DNA of 64,000 nt from Alphaproteobacteria bacterium (GTDB lineage: Bacteria; Pseudomonadota; Alphaproteobacteria; Rhodobacterales; Rhodobacteraceae): the NCBI GenBank assembly GCA_030428355.1, contig JAUIBL010000001.1, forward strand, positions 186,001 through 250,000. Reading direction: 5' to 3'. Below, one piece after another: positions 54,285 through 62,479 of this stretch. Within the stretch, counting starts at the first letter, position 1. Each line of letters opens with the position of its first letter. The notes beneath the pieces were generated by a model. It was not told the origin of the DNA. It made no database searches and was given only the letters and a program-made list of their open reading frames with translations. Made by a program: the position numbers and the translations under genes.

Positions 54285-54356
54285 CGGATGACATTGGGAT
54301 TGGGCTGGGTTAGGTGTGTTGCACGTTTTGACCCGGCCCAATTCAAGAGGACGCTC

Positions 54357-54659
54357 ATGATCCGCACATTGCTTGCCGCTTTCGCCGTGACGCTGCATCT
54401 GTCGGTGCCCGCGATGGCACAGGACAAGGAAGCCGAGTGTCGCAAGATCGGGCAGATCGCCACCAATATCATGACGGAACGCAAGAACGGATCGAATGAA
54501 CGGCGCGCAGAGCGGCGTGTGCTGCGCAACATCCCCAATGTGTCGAAAAACGACGAAGTTCTTACGGTGCAGTTGATCGCGTGGATCTATTCCATGCCGG
54601 AAGAGCAAATGACGCCCGAGGTCAGCAACAGCGTTTATCAGGCCTGCCTGTCGCAATAG
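54357..54659 (+). CDS. Small secreted hypothetical protein
   Basis: A 100-residue protein with a Sec signal peptide (about residues 1-21, ending SVPAMAQ|DKEA) followed by a soluble helical part that has one Cys near the start (ECRKIG) and one near the end (YQACLSQ), which may form a disulfide. AAGAGG precedes ATG 54357, while the frame above it lacks a signal peptide. It lies between gdhA and dnaG on the same strand. I do not recognise a family. Confidence 0.75.
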   Translation: MIRTLLAAFAVTLHLSVPAMAQDKEAECRKIGQIATNIMTERKNGSNERRAERRVLRNIPNVSKNDEVLTVQLIAWIYSMPEEQMTPEVSNSVYQACLSQ

Positions 54660-54722
54660 GCGCACACGGTTCGCGCAGCACGCCCACTGGACTCTGGAGC
54701 ATCGAATCCCGATATTCCGGAT

Positions 54723-56669
54723 ATGAGCCTGCCGCCCAATTTCCTGGATGATCTGCGTACTCGCATCAGCCTGTCACAGGTGGTGGGGCGCAAGGTGCTG
54801 TGGGACACGCGCAAGTCCAATCAGGCCAAGGGCGATATGTGGGCACCGTGCCCGTTCCATCAGGAAAAATCCGCCAGCTTCCATGTCGATGACCGCAAGG
54901 GATATTACTATTGCTTCGGCTGTCACGCCAAAGGCGATGCGATTTCCTTTGTGCGCGAGACCGAAAATGTCGGCTTCATGGAAGCGATCGAGATTCTTGC
55001 CGCAGAGGCCGGTTTGCAGATGCCTGCCCGCGATCCCAAAGCGCAGGAAAAGGCCGACCACCGGACGCAGCTTGTCGAGATCATGGAAAAGGCCGTGCGT
55101 TTTTTCAGGCTGCAACTGCGCAGCGCTGCCGGGGCCGAGGCGCGTGACTACCTTGCCCGGCGCGGGCTGGATGAGGCGACGCAGGACAGGTTCGACATCG
55201 GTTTTGCACCTGCAGGATGGCAGAGCCTTTGGGATCATCTGACCGGACAGGGGATCGCGCCGGAGCGGATCATCGAGGTCGGATTGGCCAAGCCGTCACA
55301 GAAGGGTGGCAAACCGTATGACACGTTCCGCAACCGGATCATGTTCCCAATCCGGGATGCACGGGGGCGGGCGATTGCGTTCGGTGGACGGGCGATGGAC
55401 CCGAGCGACAACGCCAAGTACCTTAACAGTCCCGAGACACCTCTCTTCGACAAGAGCCGGACGCTTTACAACCAAGGCCCCGCGCGCGAGGCGGCGGGCA
55501 AGGGGCAGGCTCTGATCGTCGCCGAGGGCTATATGGATGTGATCGCCTTGGCCTCGGGCGGGTTCGAGGCGGCGGTGGCGCCGCTCGGAACCGCCGTGAC
55601 CGAGACCCAGTTGCAGATGCTCTGGCGGATCACGGATGAGCCGATCATGGCGCTGGATGGTGACAAGGCTGGCTTGAATGCGGCCTACCGGGTGATCGAC
55701 CTTGCGCTGCCGCTTCTCGAAGCGGGAAAATCCTTGCGCTTTGTCCTGTTGCCCGAGGGCAAGGACCCCGATGATCTGATCCGCTCAGAAGGACGCGACG
55801 CGATGCGGGCGCTTCTTCAAGCGGCGCAACCGATGGTTCAGCTTCTGTGGCGGCGCGAAACCGAAGGCCGGGTGTTCGACAGCCCCGAGCGCAAGGCGGC
55901 GTTGGACAAGACGCTGCGTGATCGTCTGAAGACAATCAAGGATCCGTCGCTGCGCAGTCACTATGGCGAAGACATTAAGCGGTTGCGCTGGGACTTCTTC
56001 CGTGCGCCTGCGAAACCGGGCCGACCGTCGGCGCGGCGATTTGAGACCGCCATGACGGCAAAACCGTCGGAAGGGACGCGCGCCTCATTGCTGGTTGCAG
56101 GCGGTAAGGATGTCGAAACGCGCCTGCGCGAAGCGGTGATTCTTGCGGCGCTGCTTTCGACGCCCGACCTGATCCCGGAATTCGAGGCGCAGCTTGAAGA
56201 CCTGCCTTGTGTCGATCCCGATCATGCAGTCCTCAAGACCTGCCTTTTGCAGAATGTCGGCAAGGCGGCACATGAGGTTCAGGCCGCCGCGGATGCGCAA
56301 CTTGGCGAACCCGCCCTTGAAAAGCTGTGCCGCGCACGCCATGTGGCGATCACACCGTGTGTCCGCAATGCGGGTGACCGCGAACTGGCGCGTTTGACCA
56401 TCGCGGAAGAGTTGGCAAAACTGGAAGCACGGATCGGGCTTGATGCGGAAATTGCCGAAGCGTCGGAGGATTTGTACGGTGCCGCGGACGAGTCTCTGAC
56501 ATGGCGATTGAGTCAGGCAGCAGCCGCACGGCAAATTGCGCAAAAAGCGCAGTCCGAAGACAAGGCAGAATATGACTTGGGGCCGAACGGTGCCCCGATC
56601 AATCGAGAAGAACGCAGCGCATTTGCCGCTTTGATGGAAACCATACGCTTTGAGAAACCCCGGAATTGA
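54723..56669 (+). CDS. dnaG: DNA primase
   Basis: Synthesises RNA primers at the replication fork. The 648-residue protein has the N-terminal zinc-binding domain (CPFH...CFGC, about residues 40-66), the RNA polymerase core with FRNRIMFPIRD (about 200-210), the TOPRIM motifs VAEGYMD (about 264-270) and ALDGDKAG (about 308-315), and a C-terminal helicase-binding part. It is followed by rpoD after 112 bp, the common alphaproteobacterial order dnaG-rpoD. Confidence 0.96.
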   Translation: MSLPPNFLDDLRTRISLSQVVGRKVLWDTRKSNQAKGDMWAPCPFHQEKSASFHVDDRKGYYYCFGCHAKGDAISFVRETENVGFMEAIEILAAEAGLQMPARDPKAQEKADHRTQLVEIMEKAVRFFRLQLRSAAGAEARDYLARRGLDEATQDRFDIGFAPAGWQSLWDHLTGQGIAPERIIEVGLAKPSQKGGKPYDTFRNRIMFPIRDARGRAIAFGGRAMDPSDNAKYLNSPETPLFDKSRTLYNQGPAREAAGKGQALIVAEGYMDVIALASGGFEAAVAPLGTAVTETQLQMLWRITDEPIMALDGDKAGLNAAYRVIDLALPLLEAGKSLRFVLLPEGKDPDDLIRSEGRDAMRALLQAAQPMVQLLWRRETEGRVFDSPERKAALDKTLRDRLKTIKDPSLRSHYGEDIKRLRWDFFRAPAKPGRPSARRFETAMTAKPSEGTRASLLVAGGKDVETRLREAVILAALLSTPDLIPEFEAQLEDLPCVDPDHAVLKTCLLQNVGKAAHEVQAAADAQLGEPALEKLCRARHVAITPCVRNAGDRELARLTIAEELAKLEARIGLDAEIAEASEDLYGAADESLTWRLSQAAAARQIAQKAQSEDKAEYDLGPNGAPINREERSAFAALMETIRFEKPRN

Positions 56670-56716
56670 CGGTGTTTTGCTAAGGAAAGCGTAAACGAAA
56701 CAGGGTAAACGGGTGT

Positions 56717-56758
56717 GCGAATCACCAATTCGCGCTATTGATTCGGGTCAATCGAATC
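56717..56758 (+). promoter_or_regulatory. Two adjacent hairpins in the rpoD leader
   Basis: GCGAAT (56717-56722) pairs with ATTCGC (56728-56733), and GATTCG (56740-56745) pairs with CGAATC (56753-56758). Because all arms share the GCGAATC/GATTCG core, the arms can also pair across hairpins, giving alternative folds ahead of the rpoD ribosome site. Regulatory meaning is not known. Confidence 0.3.
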
Positions 56759-56781
56759 GCCCCGCCTCGACAGGAGCATCC

Positions 56782-58770
56782 ATGGCCGCCAAAGATAACG
56801 ACGACGCCAAGACCGAAGACCGCGAGGAAGATGTCAGCCTCGACATGAGCCAGGCTGCGGTCAAGAAGATGATCGCTGAGGCCCGTGAGCGTGGCTACAT
56901 CACCTATGATCAGCTCAACGAGGTCCTGCCTCCGGATCAGGTGAGTTCCGACCAGATCGAAGACGTCATGTCGATGTTGTCCGAGATGGGCATCCAGGTC
57001 ACCGAGGATGACGAGGAGTCCGACGATGACGAGGACAAAGGCTCGACCGACCTTGTTCAGACGGCGCGTCCCGGCGAGATCGCGCTGGCATCGGGTACGG
57101 CGGAAAAGCTCGACCGCACCGATGATCCCGTGCGCATGTATCTGCGGGAAATGGGCAGTGTCGAACTGCTGAGCCGGGAAGGCGAAATCGCGATTGCGAA
57201 ACGGATCGAGGCCGGACGCAACACGATGATCGCGGGCCTGTGCGAAAGCCCGCTGACCTTTCAGGCCATTACCATCTGGCGCGAGGAACTTCTGAGCGAA
57301 GACATCCTTCTGCGCGATGTGATCGACCTCGAAGCCACGTTCGGCAACCAGATGGGCGACGATGAAGATGTCGCTCCGGGTGTTGTCGCCGGGGCCGAGT
57401 CGTCAGGTTCGGAGAAAGAAAGCGGGGAGACCGAAGAATACGACGCGGACGGCAATCCGATCCGCCGCGAGGAAGAGGACGACGAAGACGAGCAGGCGAA
57501 CATGTCGCTTGCCGCCATGGAGGCCGCTCTCAAGCCGCGTGTTCTTGAAACGCTCGACCGTATTGCGCAGGACTACGAAGAACTGGCCGGCATGCAGGAC
57601 AGCCGCATCTCGGCCACGCTGAACGAGGATGGGTCCTTCAGCGACAGCGATGAGGAACGCTACCAGAAACTGCGCTCTGAAATAGTGGTTCTTGTGAACG
57701 AACTGCACCTGCACAACAATCGCATCGAAGCGCTGATCGACCAGCTTTACGGCATCAACAAGCGCATCATGTCGATTGATTCCGCGATGGTGAAACTGGC
57801 CGATCAGGCCCGCATCAACCGCCGCGAATTCATCGACGCCTATCGCGGGCGCGAGCTTGATCCCAACTGGCTCGACGAAATGGCCGAGAAGGCGGGTCGC
57901 GGCTGGCAGATGTTCATCGAACGCTCGCTCGACAAGGCGGAAGAACTGCGCGCCGACATGGCGCAGGTCGGTCAGTACGTGGGCCTCGACATCAGCGAAT
58001 TCCGCCGCATCGTGGCGCAGGTCCAGAAGGGCGAGAAAGAAGCCCGTCAGGCCAAGAAGGAAATGGTCGAGGCGAACCTGCGTCTCGTGATCTCGATCGC
58101 CAAGAAATACACCAACCGCGGTCTGCAGTTTCTCGACCTTATTCAGGAAGGCAATATCGGCCTGATGAAGGCGGTCGATAAGTTCGAATACCGCCGGGGC
58201 TACAAGTTCTCGACCTATGCCACATGGTGGATTCGTCAGGCGATTACACGCTCCATCGCGGATCAGGCACGCACCATCCGTATCCCGGTGCACATGATCG
58301 AAACGATCAACAAGCTGGTCCGCACCGGTCGCCAGATGCTGCACGAAATCGGCCGCGAACCGACGCCGGAGGAGCTGGCGGAAAAGCTGCAGATGCCGCT
58401 TGAGAAGGTCCGTAAGGTGATGAAGATCGCCAAGGAGCCGATCAGTCTTGAAACGCCCATCGGCGACGAAGAAGACAGCCAGCTTGGCGATTTTATCGAG
58501 GACAAGAATGCCGTGCTGCCGCTGGACAGCGCTATTCAGGAAAACCTCAAGGAAACCACGACACGGGTTCTGTCGTCCCTCACCCCGCGCGAGGAACGTG
58601 TCCTGCGGATGCGCTTTGGCATCGGCATGAACACCGACCACACTTTGGAAGAGGTCGGTCAACAGTTCAGCGTGACCCGCGAACGGATCCGCCAGATCGA
58701 AGCCAAGGCGCTGCGCAAGCTCAAGCACCCGAGCCGGTCGCGAAAGCTGCGGTCGTTCCTGGATCAGTAA
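56782..58770 (+). CDS. rpoD: RNA polymerase primary sigma factor (sigma-70)
   Basis: The 662-residue housekeeping sigma factor. Visible parts: region 1.1 (about residues 20-90), region 1.2 ([21 protein letters not shown], about 115-135), an acidic non-conserved insert with [12 protein letters not shown]... (about 220-260), regions 2.1-2.4 ([20 protein letters not shown] ... [20 protein letters not shown], about 430-495), region 3 and region 4.2 ([20 protein letters not shown]). CAGGAG precedes ATG 56782; the frame above it is the leader. Confidence 0.97.
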   Translation: MAAKDNDDAKTEDREEDVSLDMSQAAVKKMIAEARERGYITYDQLNEVLPPDQVSSDQIEDVMSMLSEMGIQVTEDDEESDDDEDKGSTDLVQTARPGEIALASGTAEKLDRTDDPVRMYLREMGSVELLSREGEIAIAKRIEAGRNTMIAGLCESPLTFQAITIWREELLSEDILLRDVIDLEATFGNQMGDDEDVAPGVVAGAESSGSEKESGETEEYDADGNPIRREEEDDEDEQANMSLAAMEAALKPRVLETLDRIAQDYEELAGMQDSRISATLNEDGSFSDSDEERYQKLRSEIVVLVNELHLHNNRIEALIDQLYGINKRIMSIDSAMVKLADQARINRREFIDAYRGRELDPNWLDEMAEKAGRGWQMFIERSLDKAEELRADMAQVGQYVGLDISEFRRIVAQVQKGEKEARQAKKEMVEANLRLVISIAKKYTNRGLQFLDLIQEGNIGLMKAVDKFEYRRGYKFSTYATWWIRQAITRSIADQARTIRIPVHMIETINKLVRTGRQMLHEIGREPTPEELAEKLQMPLEKVRKVMKIAKEPISLETPIGDEEDSQLGDFIEDKNAVLPLDSAIQENLKETTTRVLSSLTPREERVLRMRFGIGMNTDHTLEEVGQQFSVTRERIRQIEAKALRKLKHPSRSRKLRSFLDQ

Positions 58771-58773
58771 GAG

Positions 58774-59055
58774 ATGTCGTTTCTCAAGAAACTCTTTGGC
58801 GGGGGCGGCGGGGACGCGTCGGCCCCGACCGTGCCTGCCGAAACGCATAATGGTTTCACGATCTACCCCGACCCGATCAAGGACGGGGCGGTCTGGCGGA
58901 TCAGTGCCCGGATCGAGAAGGAGATCGGTGGCGATCTCAAGTCACATCTGATGGTGCGGGCCGACACGCTGCAAAGCCGTGATGACGCCGTTACCGCATC
59001 GCTCAACAAGGCGCGGATGCTGATTGATCAGCAAGGCGACGCGATTTTCAGATGA
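58774..59055 (+). CDS. HlyU-family small protein
   Basis: A 93-residue protein starting MSFLKKLFGGGGG, followed by ETHNGFTIYPDPIKDGAVWRISARIEKEIGG, which matches the HlyU-like family (Pfam HlyU, not the Vibrio ArsR-type HlyU regulator). It is 3 bp after rpoD and so probably rides on the rpoD transcript. Its function has not been determined. Confidence 0.8.
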   Translation: MSFLKKLFGGGGGDASAPTVPAETHNGFTIYPDPIKDGAVWRISARIEKEIGGDLKSHLMVRADTLQSRDDAVTASLNKARMLIDQQGDAIFR

Positions 59056-59077
59056 GGACGGCGCGTCGGGGTGCTGC

Positions 59078-59311
59078 GTGACCGGTCTGCGCAGGCTTCT
59101 TGCGCAACTACCGCTGTCGATCCTCGTGATCCTGTGCCTGACCCTTGGTCTCGCACCCTTTTTGCCAGAGCCGCATATCTGGGAAAAGCTGAAGATGCTT
59201 GCCTCGGGCACGCTGACCCGCCCCATCGACATCTTCGACATGCTGTTTCACGGCGTGCCCTGGATCTTGTTGCTGCTCAAGCTGACCCTCGGGCGGCAGT
59301 CAAACCGATGA
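59078..59311 (+). CDS. Small two-helix membrane protein (often mislabelled RND transporter)
   Basis: The 77-residue product (GTG start at 59078) has two hydrophobic segments (about residues 8-28 and 52-72) separated by a conserved-looking loop, PEPHIWEKLKMLASGTLTRPID. Small proteins of this type are sometimes annotated as RND transporter, but there is no RND domain. It starts 22 bp after the HlyU-like stop. The GTG lacks a strong ribosome site, so the exact start is uncertain. Confidence 0.65.
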   Translation: MTGLRRLLAQLPLSILVILCLTLGLAPFLPEPHIWEKLKMLASGTLTRPIDIFDMLFHGVPWILLLLKLTLGRQSNR

Positions 59312-59327
59312 CCACCGCCCGATTGGA

Positions 59328-60233
59328 TCACTTCAGGTGTTCATTGAAGAACGCGATGGTGCGATCCCATGCCAGTTCGGCTGCGGCTTCGTCATAACGC
59401 GGGGTACTGTCGTTGTGGAACCCGTGGTTCACACCGGGATAGATATGCGCGGTGTAGGTCTTGCCGTGCTCCTGCAAAGCCGCCTCGTAAGCAGGCCAGC
59501 CTTCGTTGATGCGCTCGTCGAGTTCGGCGTAATGCAGCAAGAGCGGCGCCTGAATGTTCGGGACATCCGCCGCATTGGCTTGCCGTCCGTAGAACGGCAC
59601 CGAGGCCCCCAGTTCGGGATACGCGACGGCCATCGCGTTGCAGACCCCGCCGCCATAACAGAACCCGACGCAACCCACCTTGCCGGTGGTGTCGGAATGA
59701 CTGGCCAGAAATTCGTATGCGGCAAAAAAGTCGTTCATCAGCCTTTCGCCATCCACCGTACGCTGCAATTCGCGGCCTTCGGCGTCATTGCCCGGGTAGC
59801 CGCCGACGCTGGTCAATCCGTCGGGCGCAAGGGCGATGAACCCCGCCTTGGCCACGCGCCGCGCAACATCCTCGATATAGGGGTTCAGCCCCCGGTTCTC
59901 GTGCACGACCACCACAGCAGGGGCCGGGCCCGTCAGATTTGCGGGTTTCACCAGATAGCCCCGGACCTCGCCATGTCCGTTCGGCGACGGATACATGATG
60001 TATTCCGGCAGGATGTCCGGATCATTGAAGCTGACCTGCTCGGCCAGCGCGTAATTCGGCGACATCATGTTCAGAAGGGCCGCAGCGGTCAGGCCGCCGA
60101 CGGCGAATTTCGCCGCGCGATCAAGAAATTCACGCTTCGTGATCTGGCCGTGGGCGTAATAGTCGTACAGCTCAAGCAGTTCCTGATCGAAATCCTTGGC
60201 CGTCATCCGTTTGGTCGGGGTAATCTCGTTCAT
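59328..60233 (-). CDS. Dienelactone hydrolase family protein
   Basis: The 301-residue alpha/beta hydrolase shows the nucleophile motif GFCYGGG (Cys, about residue 180), the acid residue in [10 protein letters not shown] and the catalytic His in GVNHGFHND. Residues 35-65 ([21 protein letters not shown]) form a hydrophobic segment that could be a Tat-like signal without a clean twin arginine, so it may be exported or membrane-anchored. Upstream residues 1-34 are a polar extension. A carboxymethylenebutenolidase activity is the family name, but true substrates vary. It converges on the small membrane protein with a 16-bp gap. Confidence 0.83.
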   Translation of the reverse strand: MNEITPTKRMTAKDFDQELLELYDYYAHGQITKREFLDRAAKFAVGGLTAAALLNMMSPNYALAEQVSFNDPDILPEYIMYPSPNGHGEVRGYLVKPANLTGPAPAVVVVHENRGLNPYIEDVARRVAKAGFIALAPDGLTSVGGYPGNDAEGRELQRTVDGERLMNDFFAAYEFLASHSDTTGKVGCVGFCYGGGVCNAMAVAYPELGASVPFYGRQANAADVPNIQAPLLLHYAELDERINEGWPAYEAALQEHGKTYTAHIYPGVNHGFHNDSTPRYDEAAAELAWDRTIAFFNEHLK

Positions 60234-60316
60234 TCTGGTGCTCCCTATCAGACCGCCTTCTCTGAAGCGGTGCGAAAGAGGATAGCCCGGATCCGGTAAT
60301 CGGCTATTGTGCGAAT

Positions 60317-60721
60317 ATGCAAACCACCTTTCAGATCCTCACACAGGGGCCGGGCCTTTATGAATTCACCGGTTTGGTCGCAGACTGGGTGACGGGAACC
60401 GGGCTGTTGACCCTGTTCGTGCAGCATACATCGGCCAGTCTGGTGATCCAGGAAAACGCCGATCCCGAGGTTCAGACCGACCTCAAGGCGTTTTTCGATC
60501 GTCTTGTGCCGCCCAGCACCGATCCCTCCATGTCCTATTTGACCCACACCTATGAAGGGCCGGACGACATGCCCGCCCATATCAAGGCAGCGCTGCTTCC
60601 GGTGAGTCTGTCCATTCCGGTGACCAATGGTCGGCTGGCCTTGGGGACATGGCAGGGCATTTACCTTTTCGAGCACCGACGCGCCCCGCACACCCGCCGC
60701 GTGGTGGCGCATCTGGGATGA
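60317..60721 (+). CDS. yjbQ: YjbQ/UPF0047 family protein
   Basis: The 134-residue single-domain protein has the family motif [20 protein letters not shown] (about residues 29-48) and late [19 protein letters not shown]. Members are annotated as secondary thiamine-phosphate synthase, since they can partly replace ThiE in Escherichia coli, but the real function is not settled. It starts 83 bp from the divergent hydrolase. nrdR follows after 156 bp. Confidence 0.9.
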   Translation: MQTTFQILTQGPGLYEFTGLVADWVTGTGLLTLFVQHTSASLVIQENADPEVQTDLKAFFDRLVPPSTDPSMSYLTHTYEGPDDMPAHIKAALLPVSLSIPVTNGRLALGTWQGIYLFEHRRAPHTRRVVAHLG

Positions 60722-60814
60722 ACACCGTCTGCAGCTCTGATCTGATGCAAAGGCACCACCACTGCTTGCGGCTCGAATTCCCCTCTACCCAAAACTTCGC
60801 GGCTCACCTATAGT

Positions 60815-60845
60815 GACTGTGGATAAGTGGGGGAAACCCACAGTC
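60815..60845. promoter_or_regulatory. DnaA box inside a hairpin upstream of nrdR
   Basis: TGTGGATAA (60818-60826) is the exact complement of the DnaA-box consensus TTATCCACA. It also forms part of the left arm of an 8-bp inverted repeat (GACTGTGG, 60815-60822, with 60838-60845). It lies 33 bp before the nrdR start, so DnaA could control nrdR. Confidence 0.45.
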
Positions 60846-60877
60846 TGAGGCAGAGACAAAAAAGAGGGGAACGGCCA

Positions 60878-61357
60878 ATGCGCTGCCCGTTTTGTGGAAA
60901 TATCGACACACAGGTGAAGGACAGCCGCCCTGCGGAAGATCATGTCGCCATCCGGCGCAGGCGCTTCTGCCCGGCCTGTGGGGGCCGTTTCACGACCTAT
61001 GAGCGTGTGCAGTTGCGCGACCTCGTGGTGATCAAGTCAAGCGGTCGACGCGAGGATTTCGACCGCGACAAGCTGGAACGCTCGATCCGGATGGCCATGC
61101 AGAAACGCCCGATCGAACCGGAACGGATCGACCAGATGATTTCGGGGATTGTCCGGCGGCTGGAAAGCCTTGGGGAAACGGACATTGCGTCAAAGCAGAT
61201 CGGTGAGATCGTGATGGAAACGCTGGCCCGGATCGACACGGTTGCCTATGTGCGTTTTGCCAGCGTCTACAAGAACTTCCAGGAAGCCGACGATTTCGAC
61301 AAATTCGTCAGCGAACTGCGCCCGAACGAAAAAGACAAAGCCAAATCCGAAGAGTGA
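60878..61357 (+). CDS. nrdR: Transcriptional repressor of ribonucleotide reductase genes
   Basis: The 159-residue regulator has a zinc ribbon (MRCPFCG...[15 protein letters not shown], residues 1-50) and an ATP-cone domain (residues 49-139) that senses ATP/dATP. NrdR represses nrd operons when dATP is high. GAGGGGA precedes ATG 60878. The next gene, ribD, follows 9 bp later, a common arrangement in alphaproteobacteria (nrdR-ribD). Confidence 0.96.
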   Translation: MRCPFCGNIDTQVKDSRPAEDHVAIRRRRFCPACGGRFTTYERVQLRDLVVIKSSGRREDFDRDKLERSIRMAMQKRPIEPERIDQMISGIVRRLESLGETDIASKQIGEIVMETLARIDTVAYVRFASVYKNFQEADDFDKFVSELRPNEKDKAKSEE

Positions 61358-61366
61358 CCTTTTTTC

Positions 61367-62479
61367 ATGCGCCCGGATGATGTGGACCACATGCGCCGGG
61401 CGTTGGAGCTGGGCCGCCGAGGGATGGGGCATTCATGGCCCAACCCTGCGGTGGGATGCGTCATCGTTCAGGGCGATCTGGTGGTGGGCGAGGGCTGGAC
61501 GCAACCCGGCGGTCGCCCGCATGCCGAAACCGAAGCACTGGCGCAGGCTGGCGCGGCCGCTCGGGGTGCGACTGCCTATGTCACGCTTGAGCCCTGCGCG
61601 CATCACGGCAAGACCCCGCCCTGTACGGATGCACTGATCGCGGCGGGCATCGCGCGGGTTGTCGCGCCCTTTGCCGATACCGATCCGCGCGTGTCGGGTC
61701 AGGGTTTTGACCGCCTGCGTGCGGCCGGTATCGAAGTTGTGACAGGCGTCTGCGCCGATGCGGCAGCCGAGGATCATGCCGGGTTCTTTTGCCGTCTCGC
61801 GACCGGGCGCCCCCTTCTGACGCTGAAACTGGCCACCAGCCTCGATGGTCGTATCGCGACCGCGAGTGGCGACAGTCAATGGATCACCGGCCCCGAGACC
61901 CGCGCCCATGTACATCATCTGCGCGCCACACATGATGCGGTGATGGTGGGGGCCGGGACCGTGCGCGCCGACGACCCCTTGCTGACAGTGCGGGGTGTCG
62001 ACGTACCAAGGCAACCCGTACGCATCGTCCTCTCCCGCAGGTTGGATCTGCCGCGCGATGGCAATCTGGCGCGTACGCTTGATCTCGCGCCGCTGTGGCT
62101 CTGCCATGCCGATGATGCCCCGGACGATGTCCGGGATGCCTGGGCCGCATTGGGTGCAAAGCTGATCCGCGTGCCGTTATTCGGCAGGCAGGTGGACATT
62201 CCCGCACTCATGCAGGCGCTGGGGGATGAAGGTCTGACCCGTGTCTTCTGCGAGGGTGGGGGCGAACTGGCGGCCAGTCTGCTGTCAGCAGATGTGGTCG
62301 ACCGGCTTGAGCTGCACATGGGCGGGGTTGTGATCGGGGCAGAGGGGCGGCCTGCTTTGGGCGCGCTTGGACTGGACCGCCTGTCCGACGCACCGCGGTT
62401 CGTGCTGAAATCCGTTTGGCAAAGCGGTGACGACGTGGTGCAAAGCTGGCAGCGTCAACGCCGCCAGAGCCAGGCATAA
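61367..62479 (+). CDS. ribD: Riboflavin biosynthesis bifunctional deaminase/reductase
   Basis: The 370-residue enzyme deaminates and reduces the pyrimidine intermediate of riboflavin synthesis. The deaminase domain has the zinc ligands in PHAETEAL (His, about residue 51) and EPCAHHGKTPPC (about 75-86). The reductase domain begins near residue 145 with LKLATSLDGRIATASGDSQWITG and has EGGGELAASLL late. The 3' end overlaps the converging kpsC gene by 25 bp. Confidence 0.95.
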   Translation: MRPDDVDHMRRALELGRRGMGHSWPNPAVGCVIVQGDLVVGEGWTQPGGRPHAETEALAQAGAAARGATAYVTLEPCAHHGKTPPCTDALIAAGIARVVAPFADTDPRVSGQGFDRLRAAGIEVVTGVCADAAAEDHAGFFCRLATGRPLLTLKLATSLDGRIATASGDSQWITGPETRAHVHHLRATHDAVMVGAGTVRADDPLLTVRGVDVPRQPVRIVLSRRLDLPRDGNLARTLDLAPLWLCHADDAPDDVRDAWAALGAKLIRVPLFGRQVDIPALMQALGDEGLTRVFCEGGGELAASLLSADVVDRLELHMGGVVIGAEGRPALGALGLDRLSDAPRFVLKSVWQSGDDVVQSWQRQRRQSQA

